Assembly (NCBI GenBank): GCA_965112735.1 | Contig: OZ218958.1 | Span: 2,790,001-2,854,000 of the forward strand | Source: Phaeosaccion multiseriatum | Taxonomy: Eukaryota > Ochrophyta, other classes | DNA: 64,000 bases | Direction of reading: 5' to 3' | Shown: one piece after another, positions 54,574-64,000 of the stretch | How the letters are laid out: each line of letters starts with the position of its first letter | Numbering within the stretch: position 1 is the first letter of the stretch | Made by a program: the position numbers and the translations under genes | Notes under the pieces: model-generated | The model's database searches: none | Told to the model about the DNA's origin: nothing | Seen by the model: only the letters and a program-made list of their open reading frames with translations

Positions 54574-54706
54574 CTCCAATGGCCCGTGTGTCGGCAGATC
54601 CGGCCTTGGCGGGGGGGGCCGAGAGGGGGGCAGCAGGCCTGCTGGCCTCGACCTCGACCTTGTTCTGCACGCCCGCCTGGAGGGTGGGGAAGTCCACCTC
54701 AGCCAT
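54574..54706 (-). CDS. Possible first exon of an unrecognised gene
   Basis: ATG 54706: MAEVDFPTLQAGVQNKVEVE, Ala/Pro-rich, then TRAIGG with donor GTGAGT at 54573. It starts in a reasonable coding context and is followed by a good donor, but no acceptor in the palindrome arm continues it in phase, so its downstream partner is unknown. Upstream on the plus strand there is nothing recognisable. Confidence 0.35.
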
Positions 54707-55475
54707 AGGAGCGGCGATCTTGACGTTCGAGGGAGGGGCTGGTGCCCCTGACCTGCCGCTGCGCGTGCTGCCGGAGCCGCTGGCAGTCGCAGTGAACGAA
54801 AGGAAAATGGAAAAGGTGGGAGTGCGAGAGGCGTGTAAAAGGTGAGGAGGGAGAAGGGGAGATGAGCAAGCGAGGGAAAGGGAGAGGGGGTGAGTCAGGG
54901 AGGGAAGGGGGGTGAAGAGGTAGCGATGAATGGGTCATTTATTTTAAGGAAGGTGCGTGACTGAGGGGGCCGGGGAGAGTGAGTGAGTGACAGTGTGGGT
55001 TGAGTCTGAGGCCCTGCCTCTCCTTTCAACCGATGTAGCTAGTGCCCCTGCTGTGCGTACCTTTCCTCCCTCAGCCAACGCTTGCACTCCTGCTGTCCGC
55101 TCAACCTTCTCGTTCAGTAGGAGAAGGGTTTTCTTCCCTCCCTCCTCTCCCTCTCTATTTAATACTAGCAGCCAGCGCTAACAACTTGTTGTGGGCAGCC
55201 AATTGACTGCTGTACTGTCGTGTGTTGGCCGCGCCCGCGGAGTCACACTCTTCTCTTCTTCTTACACCATCACTCTCGTCCGCGGATGTGCAAGTTAGCC
55301 ACGCCTTCGCCCTCCACCCCCTCGCAACAGTTTTTCTGGAAAAACTGTTGGAGCTGTAAAAACTGTTGGAGCACATTTCTACTTTTTTTATTATTATTAG
55401 GGGGGTTGTTTGTCCGTCCAAAGTAAAATGATCCAATAGTTGTCGCGAGGTCACACTGGAGCCCTCCCACCCTGC
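54707..55475. other. Intergenic region, no supported gene
   Basis: Contains a small perfect hairpin (ACAGTTTTT / AAAAACTGT with a 4-base loop, near 55328-55349), followed by a repeat of AAAACTGTTGGAGC. Nothing else is recognised. Confidence 0.4.
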
Positions 55476-55775
55476 TCATCCTCTGTTCCGGGAGCAGCTC
55501 TGGCCCGTCGGCCATACAGTGCGAGGGGCGGAACAAAAGGCACGCAAGGCAGCAGGTTGGTCGTTTAGGATGGCTTTGGCTCTGGCTTTGGGGTTGCTAT
55601 TACCTCCTTCCGTTCCCCCCTTTAAAACCTTCCGCTCATCTGGCAAGTGCCCCCGCTCCACCGGTCTTTTGATGACTTCTTCCATCACGCCGTCCTCCCC
55701 CTTCGTTTCACCTCCCTTCGACGTGGTGCCCCCCCCCCCAATGTACTCTCCCTCCTTCCCCCTTTCCAGCGTCAC
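55476..55775 (-). pseudogene. N-terminal remnant of an FNIP/LRR-like gene
   Basis: The 5' part resembles the family start (TSKGGETKGEDGVMEEVIKR, then GHLPDERKVL) but it lacks all repeats and the rest of the N-terminal domain. It lies divergent to the coiled-coil copy at 55834, as in the other units. With LRR5 at 51.7-52.0 kb it could be the two ends of one ancestral locus split by the palindrome region. Confidence 0.55.
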
Positions 55776-55833
55776 TGCGATGTAGTGGAGAAAGAACCTG
55801 ATTTGACGACATACGGATTTGACGTTTTCTCAC

Positions 55834-57250
55834 ATGGAGGACATATATGCAAGTATCGCAGCAGTGAGCAGGAAGGAGGAGGCAGTGGAGCAGGCGTTGA
55901 GCGCGCAGGGCAGCTGCCTGTGGCTGAGCTCTGCTCCTGACAGCAGGTGGTGAGAGGGAGGGGGTGAGGAAGGAGCTGCTGATGCACCTCCAAGCTTTGA
56001 GAGGGTACAAGAAGCAGCTGAGAGAGGAGAAGGCGAAAGAGAAGGCTCACCAGAGGGGCGAGAAGGTACGCGAGATGGAGAGGATATATGGAGAAGGAGG
56101 TAAAGCTTTTCGACGAGAAGACAAAAGGGACGGCCCTGGAGAGAGAGAAGGAACTGATCCTCCTCCGCCTCGAAGTACAGCCCTCAGCAGCGCCCAGTTT
56201 CAGCAGCGCCCAGAAGCCGCAGCCCCCACAATCCGGACGCTGAGGTAGAGGAGGGGAAGGCAGGGAGAGAGAGGGGGTTGCAAGCGGCGACGTTCGACCT
56301 CCGGAGGAGAGAGTGGAGATAGTGGACGTCCTACCTCTCATAGACTTCCCCTTCCTGGCTCGGCCGCCTGTGCAAGCGCCTTTGGTATGGAGGAAGTGTA
56401 TGGAAAGGTGATGGAGCTCGTGGGAAGGGGGAGTACGCTTTCGTGGCGACGGTGCGCAAGGAGTGGAGGGGGTACTAAATCGTGCAACACGCAGCCAAGA
56501 CGAGCCAAGCAAGTGTAGTTGCCTCCATCGATCGTGTGTACTGGGCCAGGAGGCACGGCTACGAGCTTGCCGTCAAAACGTTCACGGCCGCTGCTCAGTA
56601 TGGAGATGATACATGGGCTGTCCTTGGGATGAGAAGGTGTGCGAAGGAGCGTCGAGAAACGAGGCACAGCCTGCGTGTGCTCAAGTGGCTGCGCTCAGAG
56701 GACTCGGCTGACTCCAAGGAGGGGAAATGCCCGTGGGATGGGAGGGTCTGCCGTGGTGCTGCGCGGAGGGGGGACTTGCAACGGCTGGAGGGCTTCTGTC
56801 CGATGACGTGAACGCCCCCTTTGATGAGCATGTGTGGAAATGCGCTATTCATTATGGGCACATCTCTGTGCTGGTATGGCTGATGAACAATCCCAAGGTC
56901 AAAGCTGAGCTGGATGGAGCGGGGAGGGGAGTGGGTGGAGGGGGAGAGCTTGGTATGCTGCCCTTCTCGGCTCTTTCGACGCCCTGCGGTGGCTGCACGC
57001 CAATGCGAGGGAGATTTGTGATTGGACCCCTGACCCTTGCATATGTGCAGTATACAACAAGAGCCTGGAAATGCTGCAGTGGCTCCGCTCAGAAGAGGTG
57101 GGCTGTCCGTGGAACGAGAATGTCTGTCCAGAGACCATCAGGAGAGAGGAGGAGGAAGCAGGTGGACAGTGGGACGTCAGGGGCAGTGTCTTTGAGGAGA
57201 TCAAGCAGTGGGTGCATGCCCATGGGCACCCCTGCGACTGCGAGGACTGA
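55834..57250 (+). pseudogene. Coiled-coil / CPWD ankyrin-like gene, unit 4, frameshifted
   Basis: ATG 55834 (MEDIYASIAAVSRKEEAVEQ). The frame stops early near 55950, and the coiled coil continues in another frame (ELLMHLQALRGYKKQLREEK). From 56240 on it matches the 47.6 kb copy closely, including the same frame changes, and ends with SLEMLQWLRSEEVGCPWNEN, VHAHGHPCDCED and a TGA at 57248-57250. Shared lesions show that this copy and the 47.6 kb copy descend from one already damaged (or intron-bearing) ancestor. Confidence 0.6.
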
Positions 57251-58013
57251 GGAGCCAGGAGACGTGTATGTGTATGGCCTCTCATGCTCGGAGAGCGAGG
57301 TGGAGGGACTCAGCGGCGGACGTTCAATGTGGAGCAGTTGGTGCTGTGTTTCCATGTCCGTACACAGCGCCAAATCGACTTCATTGTGGGGGAGATGCGT
57401 GCATGGAGCTCCTGCAGCGGAAAGCTCGGGAGGGCACCACTCATTGTACGGGAGCGGCTGGGACACCTCACAGAGAGCATGGACAGGCCCGTTCACGCCC
57501 CGAAGGGCGGCAGAGCGGAACCGCCCTCGACTGTTGGACGTGGTGCGGTCGTCGGACCAGCGCTTCCTCCCCGCCTTGTACCTCGGCTGCTTGCTTCCAC
57601 GGGAGGGGCGTGCGAAGTAGTATGGAGGCCATTTTGTGGGGTCGTCTTGTTCCCCTTAAGCAAGGCGGTGTGCTGTATGTATGCATGTGTGGATATCGGG
57701 GCTGATTGAGTGGTCCCACCCTGCCAGTGACCGCCCCAGAGCTTTCTCAGTTGGGAGAGTGGAAGGTGTCGGGCAGCGGCAGACGGTGGCAGCCTTCGTG
57801 GACTCTCTCTTGGCCTGGGTGAGTCGAGGCTTGGGCCTGCGGGAGACGCTCTGAGAGCAGGCAGGCAGTGTGGATGAGAGAGACAGTCCAAGAAGGCACT
57901 GCGTTGTCACACCGCCGCCGAAGGGAGGGGTGGCAGGTTAGGGCTCACTCCTGGAGCAGCCACTGTAGACGCTCCCACCGGGTATCATTCTAGAAGGGCC
58001 TTTGGGCAGTTCC
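57251..58013. other. Conserved unit tail
   Basis: Near-identical to 36693-37456 and 48958-49714; it ends in GGGTATCATTCTAGAAGGGC, directly before a TIR element. No gene supported. Confidence 0.55.
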
Positions 58014-58283
58014 GTTTTATCACTCGCTTTGCGTAAGAATCGCCCAAATCGCCCGTTTTTTGGGGGTCGGGCGGCAAGGGGGAGTGCTGGGAGAAATGCT
58101 TAAACAGTAGGTAATTAAGTAAGCGATGAAAGCCGAAAGACTGTGTGTCGGTAGGCATCTCAAAGAGCTATTTTGCTATTCACGAAGAGCTATAGCGCTT
58201 CTCCCAGCGTCAATTTGCGGAGTTCGTGAAAAAAATTATTGGGGGCGATATGGGCGACTCTTACGCAAATCGAGTGGTAAAAA
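58014..58283. mobile_element. TIR element copy E (MITE-like)
   Basis: Left end TTTTATCACTCGCTTTGCGT, right end TTACGCAAATCGAGTGGTAA; interior orientation as in copies A and B (GGTAGGCATCTCAAAGAGCT, TTGCTATTCACGAAGAGC). Confidence 0.78.
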
Positions 58284-58288
58284 GTTAC

Positions 58289-59902
58289 TTAGTAGAAATA
58301 TTGGTGGTGTACCTGAAGCCCCTCGTGTAGATCTGCAGGCAGAGGGAACCTCGCCCCCACCGTAAGCTTCTTCAGCCCAGCAGGTAGGCTCGGAAGAGGG
58401 CAGGAGTATACAGGACTCAGTGTAAGAGCCCGCAGAGAGGGAGGGAGGTCCAGGGGAAGGTTAAAGTCACGCCCCATTTCCACCTCCTCTACACCATTGG
58501 GAAGGACCACATGCTGATCGAAGTACTTTCCAAAACTGACCTTCTTCAGCGAGGAAGGGAGAACGATTGGCCTGTTAAACCTTGAGTCCCATGCAAATTC
58601 CAACACCTCCAGAGAGCTTGGTAGCACCAAATCAGCCTGATCGAAGTCTCTTCCAAAAGTGACCTTCTTCAGCGAGGAAGGGAGAACGATTGGCCTGTTG
58701 AAGCTTGAGAAGCGTGAAAACTCCAGCTCCTCCAGAGAGCTTGGTAGCACCAAATCAGCCTGATCGAAGTACCAGCCAAAAGTGATCTTCTTCAGAGAGG
58801 AAGGGACAGCGATTGGCCTGTTGAACACTGAGCCCTCTGAAAATTTGAGCTCCTCCAGAGAGCTTGGTAGCACAAAATCAGCTACCAAGTCGAAGTACTT
58901 TCCAAAAGTGACCTTCTTCAGCGAGGAAGGGAGCACGATTGGCCTGTTGAACATTGAGGTCCATGTAAACTCCAGCTCCTCCAGAGAGCTTGGTAGCACC
59001 AAATCAGCCTGACTGAAGAATTTTCCAAAAGTGACCTTCTTCAGCGAGGAAGGGAGAGCGATTGGCCTGTTGAACTCTGAGTTGCATGAAAACTTCAGCT
59101 CCTCCAGAGAGCTTGGTAGCACCAAATCAGCCTCACTGAAATACCTCCCAAAAGTGACCTTCTTCAGCGAGGAAGGGAGAGCGATTGGCCAGTTGAACCA
59201 TGAGTCCCATGCAAATTGCAACTCCTCCAGAGAGCTTGGTAGCACCAAATCAGCCTGATCGAAGTCTCTTCCAAAAGTGACCTTCTTCAGCGAGGAAGGA
59301 AGACCGATACGCCTGTTGAACCTTGAGTCCCGTGCAAACTCCACCTCCTCCACGCCGCTCGGCACAACAATGTCGCAAGCATTGAAGAACTCGGAGAAAT
59401 GCACAAGCTTGACCGACAGTGGCAACAGTGCCAGCACTTTGAGAGCAAGAGCCGTATCAAGAGAAGTCAGCTCGTCAGCACATCCGCGTTGCATGCCGAG
59501 GCGCACCGCCCTGACGCGAAAGGAGCCCGCCATACCATGGTCCGGCTGCCTCGCCCTAATCCTCCCCGACCTTCGAAGCCCTTCCACGGCATGTCTTCCC
59601 CGCATGGAGGCGGGAGGAGGGGAGGAAGCCGCAGCAAGGCGTTGAGCCTCCTCGCGCTCCCGCTGCCGCTGCTGCTTCAGCATACTCAGCACACGCGACT
59701 GGATAGCATGGGGCATGTCGGTGTTGATCACCAATCCGCGGGAGGTTACCTGATCGACCTCCTTGCATATACCCCATAGAGCCTTGCTCGAAACACGACC
59801 GGCAACCATCCTCAATGCCGCCGGCCCGCTGCTGCTGAGACTGGTGCGCTCATCTGGCAAGTGCCCCCCCGCTCCACCGGTCTTTTGATGACTTTCTTCC
59901 AT
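58289..59902 (-). CDS. LRR4: FNIP/LRR-like repeat protein, intact single exon
   Basis: ATG 59902 (MEESHQKTGGAGGHLPDERT), 537 aa, single open frame. Same plan as LRR2: conserved N-terminal region with a coiled QQRQREREEAQR stretch and RSGRIRARQ patch, then seven 41-residue repeats (LPSSLKKVTFGRDFDQADLV / LPSSLEELQFAWDSWFNWPI), then the C-terminal cap (VVLPNGVEEVEMGRDFNLPL ... GLKKLTVGARFPLPADL). It lacks the upstream MENTMEG extension. One repeat carries an insertion (FDLVADFVLPSS in place of FDQADLVLPSS). Two more repeats than LRR2 show that repeat number changes freely in this family. Function unknown; protein-binding solenoid inferred. Confidence 0.85.
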   Translation of the reverse strand: MEESHQKTGGAGGHLPDERTSLSSSGPAALRMVAGRVSSKALWGICKEVDQVTSRGLVINTDMPHAIQSRVLSMLKQQRQREREEAQRLAAASSPPPASMRGRHAVEGLRRSGRIRARQPDHGMAGSFRVRAVRLGMQRGCADELTSLDTALALKVLALLPLSVKLVHFSEFFNACDIVVPSGVEEVEFARDSRFNRRIGLPSSLKKVTFGRDFDQADLVLPSSLEELQFAWDSWFNWPIALPSSLKKVTFGRYFSEADLVLPSSLEELKFSCNSEFNRPIALPSSLKKVTFGKFFSQADLVLPSSLEELEFTWTSMFNRPIVLPSSLKKVTFGKYFDLVADFVLPSSLEELKFSEGSVFNRPIAVPSSLKKITFGWYFDQADLVLPSSLEELEFSRFSSFNRPIVLPSSLKKVTFGRDFDQADLVLPSSLEVLEFAWDSRFNRPIVLPSSLKKVSFGKYFDQHVVLPNGVEEVEMGRDFNLPLDLPPSLRALTLSPVYSCPLPSLPAGLKKLTVGARFPLPADLHEGLQVHHQYFY

Positions 59903-60344
59903 CACGCCGTCCCCCTTAAGCGTGTGACGCCCTCCAAGACAGACAGATCACCGACGAGGGGGGGATGAGGGGTGAGGATGGAGATGGCACTCTATGAGAA
60001 AAAAATAAACTCCCCCCCCCCCATCTCTCCAACAATAACCCCTTCCCCACGAGTTCCCTGCAGTCTCTGGGCGGTGTTGGACCTTCCGTAGACACTGGGG
60101 GGGAGCGGGGGAGCGGCAGGGCTGGGAAAGACGGGCCAACGCCTTTGTTCTACAGAGAGAGCAGAAAAAAAAACTTACGGTGACGGTTTGTTTTCACGAA
60201 TGCCCGTGCTGCTGCTCTGGTCGAGAGAGGAGCAGCCGCGTTGTTTGTAAAGTCTTTGGACTTCAGGAGGAAGTGCAGGTCCAGCAGTAGCCCCTGGCTC
60301 GTGCTTCGAAGAAGCATTACTCTGCGGGCGGAGAAGCAGGCTCA
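59903..60344. other. Intergenic region before the plastid gene
   Basis: Divergent spacer between LRR4 (-) and the Tic110-like gene (+), so it must contain the promoter of the latter. The coiled-coil neighbour seen beside other LRR genes is absent here; unit homology stops at about 59915. No promoter element is recognised. Confidence 0.4.
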
Positions 60345-62988
60345 ATGAAGGAGAAGAGGGTTTTGTCGCTGCTAGTGCTGCAGCTCGCCTGTGGGGTTTC
60401 TTCAGTGTGGGCCAGCGGCGTGCAACTGCACCGGCAGATCAGACTGTCGGACTTGCTGTCAGGAGGTGCGTCTACGACTTCTGCACACGGGAAGGGGCTT
60501 GGCAGCAGCACGCTCGCCTACCTACCGGCAGGTCCTCTTGTTAGGAAGGCGCGACGACTGCATGGGTCCAGAGCGGCCAAGGGGCAGGCGTATGCCACCA
60601 GCACAACATCTCCGACGATTACCAGCGGCAGCCTTCGTCGGAAGAGGGCCATGGGTAGAGGCGTGAGCAATAAGCCGTATCAGCAGCAACGAGGGGCTCG
60701 CACTCGCAGCAGAAGTGCGGTTAGCTCCTCCATGCAGCAGGAGCGAGAGCAGCAAGAGCAGCAAGAGCAGCAGTACCGCTACCAATCGCAGTCCTTTACA
60801 GCCTCCTCCCCGTCCTCCTCCTCCCTCTTCTCTTCCAGCGGCCTCAGCGAGAAGGGGGGAGGGGTAGGAGTAGATGCAGCCCCCACCTCTTCGTACCTTG
60901 CTTCTCTCAAGGAGGCCCTCCTCCGTACCGACAGGCTCTCTACTGGGCGGGGGTGGCGGCTCGGGGTGCAGGCCATTGTGCCATTGGCTGCCGTCGTCGG
61001 CTTTACCACCACCCCAAGCCGCTATCTCCTGGCTCGCGTCGCTGGGGGTGGGCTCTTCGCAGCTCTCTCTTCCTTCGCCAAGGCGGCACTGGTGGAGGGG
61101 AGGAAGCGCCAGGCCCCGGAGGTGCTCATGGACCTCATCCGTCGGGAGGGCTCGGGGCATGTGACCAGCGCGCAACTCAACAGCTTGGGCGGCCTCTACT
61201 GCCTGTCGGAGGCCGATGTGCGACGGGCCGGAGAGGGGCTGTACAGCCGGGTGCTGCAGGAGTTGGTGGAGGGAAAGGCCCGCCCCGACCCTGATGACTT
61301 GGCTGATCTCCTTAGGCTCAAGGCCACGCTAGGCCTCTCTACGGAGGTAGGGTGCGAGCGGGGTAGAGGGATGCGGGGGGGGGGGGGGGATGGCAGTGGG
61401 TGGATGGGAGGAAGGGATAAGGACGGCCAAGGGTGGCTTGGTTGGAACGGGCTCGCTGTCTGGCTGGCTGACTGGCTGATGGCTGACAAGCTGACTGACT
61501 GATTCTTGACTCTGACTGATTGACTGTCTGCTTCCCTCCGACCGACTGACTGACTCGCTGAGCGACTTGCGGACTCACAGATGGTGTCTGCACAAGCTCC
61601 GCTCTCTGTAGAAACATCCTCTCTATTTCTAACCACACTTTGGGTGCCTTCTTTTTCGTTTGTGGTTTCTGACTGCACACAGTCAATCGGAGCGTGTCAC
61701 CGGACAGTTATGGAGTCCATCCGGACCACGCTGCCGTACAGCACCAAGGCAAGGCAGCAGCAGCAGGAGTTGTTGAACCAACGGCGCCAGCAAGGGAAGC
61801 AGCTGGAGCAGCAGCAGCAGCTGCTGCTGCCGCGGCAGCAGGGGACGGTGGAGGGGGAGAGGGAGGTGGTGACCAATGCCGACAAGCTACTGTTCCTCAG
61901 TGAGCGCATCTTCCAAACGGGGGAGGGTCCGCTCTCACGCACGTATGTGGAGCAGTGTAACCGTCTGAGGGAAGTCTACGGCGGCATCACGCAGGTGAGA
62001 AGGGGAGGGAGGAGGGATGTATGGCAGTTGATGGACAGCGAGGGAGGGAGCGGGCGATGGCAGTGGAGGGGGAGGAAGGGAGGGAGGGAGGGATGGATGG
62101 CAATGGATGGGGAGGGAAGGAGTGAGTGAGTGACGTAGTCAGGTAGAGAGGGACTAGGGAGGGAAGAGGAGGGGAGAAGTGAGGGGGTGAAGTGCATGGC
62201 GGTATCACGCAGGTGTCGTGTGGTGTGGTGTGGTTGGCTCAAAGGCAGGAGTCCTCCCCCGCCCCCCCCCCCCCTTCAGGCGGAACTGCTGCGCCACGTG
62301 ACCAACTACGGCGCCCCCTTCTACCGAGAAGTGCTCGACACAGTGGTGGTGTCTCCATCGCAATACACCGCCGATGTCCTCCTAAAGACAAGACGCACCC
62401 TCGGAGTGAGCGAAGTGAAGGCGGGTGGGATGCATCTGGATGCCTATCAGCGCGAGATTCAGCACGTTCTGGAGCAGTTCGGCAAGCTGGAGGACAGCGA
62501 CCGAGCCGCCCTGGCCAAGGTGCGTTGGTTGGTAGGGCCGTTGGTGGTATGGCTGCTGGTGTTAGGGCCGTTGGTGATACGGCTGTTGGTGATGCAGCAG
62601 TTGGTGATCTATCCCCCTGCAACACAGCAACTAACCCCCCCGTCCATCCCGTCCTATCCCATTAAGTCAGTGACTAATCCCGTCCTATCCCATTAAGTCA
62701 ATGACTAATCCCGTTCTATCCTTCCCCATCCTGCCCTGCCCTACCCTTCTCTGTCCTTAGCTCCGCTCTGTGATGGGTGTGTCCAACTTCGAAGGAGACA
62801 GAGCACTGGAGTCCACCACTGTGCCCCTCTATCGCAGCGTGCTCAACGCCGCTCTCCAGCAGGCCGCGGGGATGGAGTGGGGAGACAGCGACATTGATGC
62901 CCTCAGACTCGAAGTCAGGCAGAGACAGAGCGACCTCCAGCTGAGGTGAGCAGAGGAGGGGAGGAGGGGACGGGGAGAGGAGAAGAGA

Positions 62989-63029
<41 letters not shown>

Positions 63030-63824
63030 TTCGGAAGGAAGGGCCGCCACAGCGCGGGGGCTGCGGCTTGTGCGTCTTGTTTCCTCTCCTTTCAATCTAT
63101 CAATCAATCCATCCTCCATCCATTGCCAGGGATCAGTGCCCTCCTCATCCCCCCCCCCACCTCCCTCCCCTCTCTCTGACTCTCTCTCTCTCTCCCTCTT
63201 CCTCCCCCTCCCCCTCCCCTCCTCTCTGCACACAACAAGTATATCTGCTGCTGACTCTACCCTGAAGGAAGCCGTCCGCAAGCTCGCTGGAGAGAGCGTA
63301 GAAATGGCCCTCCGGTCTCTTCGAGAACGCATGGGGGCGGGCAACAACTGGAGAGACTGGCCCGAGGAGGAGGTGGTGGGCCCCGTCAAAACCATCTTCG
63401 TGCTCAGACGGGTAAGGTGTTTCATCTGTCTGTCTCTGTCTTTCTCTATCCATCTCTCCCCCCCCCTTCTCTCGTTCTCCCTCTCTCTCTCTCTCTCTCC
63501 CTCCCTCTCTCTCTCTCTCTCTCTGATCCTCCATTTGTCCCTCTCCCTCTCCCTCCCCCCCACCCCCCCGCGTCTTCTCAGGCGGTCATGCTCCTCGTCC
63601 AGGCCTCAGCAGACGCGGACCTCTCCAAGTACTTCTCAGGCATCTTAATTGGGTCTCCCTCCTTCCGCCTCAACCCCAAGGAGAAGGGCATCCTCTACCG
63701 CTCCTTCCTTCACTCGTGTGTCAAGGACTCCCTCAGGTTGGGTGAGGAGGACAAGACGCAGCTGCAAGAGCTCAGTGCCATGATGGATATGGACGTTGAG
63801 GACTGCCTCGACGCTTACAACGAG
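60345..63824 (+). CDS. Tic110-like plastid inner-envelope import protein (partial, six exons in window)
   Basis: Exons: 60345-61346, 61683-61994, 62280-62519, 62761-62945, 63240-63411 and 63582-63824, then donor GTGTGT; the gene continues off the edge. All phases join. About 718 residues are visible. The N-terminus is an ER signal peptide (SLLVLQLACGVSSVWASG) followed by a Ser/Arg/Gln-rich transit-like region, the bipartite arrangement of secondary plastids. Near residues 205-250 is a hydrophobic stretch (LGVQAIVPLAAVVGF, then VAGGGLFAALSSFAKAAL) where Tic110 has its membrane anchor. Repeated helical modules follow (LYSRVLQELVEGKARPDPDD, FYREVLDTVVVSPSQYTADV, LYRSFLHSCVKDSLRLGEED). Tic110 recruits stromal chaperones at the inner envelope. 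Identification is by pattern, not search. Confidence 0.65.
62538..62609 (+). repeat. Tandem degenerate copies of the dispersed TTGGTGATAC word in an intron
   Basis: At the start of intron 3 of the Tic110-like gene the words GTTGGTGGTATGGC, CTGGTGTTAGGGCC, GTTGGTGATACGGC, TGTTGGTGATGCAGC and AGTTGGTGATCT follow one another. They look like successive diverged copies of the same unit. Confidence 0.7.
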
Positions 63825-64000
63825 GTGTGTATGCGCTTACGTGTATATTACGTATGTGTTACGTACGTGTGTTTGGGGGACGAGAGGACTGAATCAACGC
63901 CTGTATTGAGGTTTCGTGTGTGTATGTATGATGTACCCCGCTCCTCACCCCCTGCCACCCCCCCTCCTTCCCCCCTCCCATTCCCCCTCCTCCCCCACCC
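63825..64000 (+). other. Intron of the Tic110-like gene running off the window
   Basis: Starts with donor GTGTGT after an in-phase codon and becomes pyrimidine-rich towards 64000, as do the other introns of this gene. No acceptor before the edge. Confidence 0.6.

Noticed and set aside
54574-54706. Joining the MAEVDFPTLQAG exon to the right palindrome arm
   Set aside because: The donor leaves phase 1, while the only open acceptor in the arm needs phase 0; the alternatives meet stop codons.

Overview
The window is nuclear DNA from a eukaryote, most likely a photosynthetic alga with a complex (secondary) plastid, and an ochrophyte/stramenopile is my first guess. The reasons are spliced genes with GT-AG introns of about 100-500 bp, often pyrimidine-rich; very abundant microsatellites and low-complexity proteins; a Tic110-like plastid protein that starts with an ER-type signal peptide; a CFAP97-like flagellar gene; and a nested Ty1/copia LTR retrotransposon. 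There are no prokaryotic operons. The species cannot be named from the sequence alone.

Layout. (1) 1-11.2 kb: the 3' end of an unrecognised gene, then a minus-strand cluster of five ankyrin-repeat paralogues (ANK1-5). Four share a tiny first exon encoding MPQAVSPE or MPQAITPE. ANK1, 2 and 4 look intact; ANK3 and ANK5 are decayed. (2) 11.6-32.7 kb: single-copy housekeeping-type genes. These are a CFAP97-like gene (+), the replication protein A 14 kDa subunit RPA3 (-), an HMG-box plus histone-fold protein (+), a giant low-complexity IQ-motif protein (-), and a ten-exon 2-oxoglutarate/Fe(II) oxygenase fused to a TPR-like tail (+). (3) 32.7-60 kb: a rearranged repeat-rich region built from a recurring unit. 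Each unit has a minus-strand FNIP/LRR-like gene, a divergent plus-strand coiled-coil plus 'CPWD' ankyrin-like gene, a conserved 3' tail, and a short element with terminal inverted repeats. Units are frameshifted, truncated or interrupted. The insertions include a copia element with apparently identical LTRs, a copy of the 3' exons of the oxygenase/TPR gene, an insertion with opposed CTGAGTTA/TAACTCAG arrays, and a palindrome with arms of about 840 bp. (4) 60.3-64 kb: a Tic110-like plastid import protein that runs off the right edge.

Across these parts a short word, CAGCAGTTGGTGATACAGC, recurs on both strands. It lies in coding and non-coding DNA and is read in several frames (QQLVIQ, AVGDTA, AVSPTA). 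It is usually embedded in CAG/CTG repeats. I regard this as the least explained signal in the window.

The central genes do not form one pathway: replication/chromatin (RPA3, HMG/histone-fold), cilium (CFAP97-like, possibly the IQ protein), protein hydroxylation and plastid import. The flanks are fast-evolving repeat-protein families. All exon structures were inferred by hand from splice signals, reading-phase continuity and family conservation; no transcript evidence was available.
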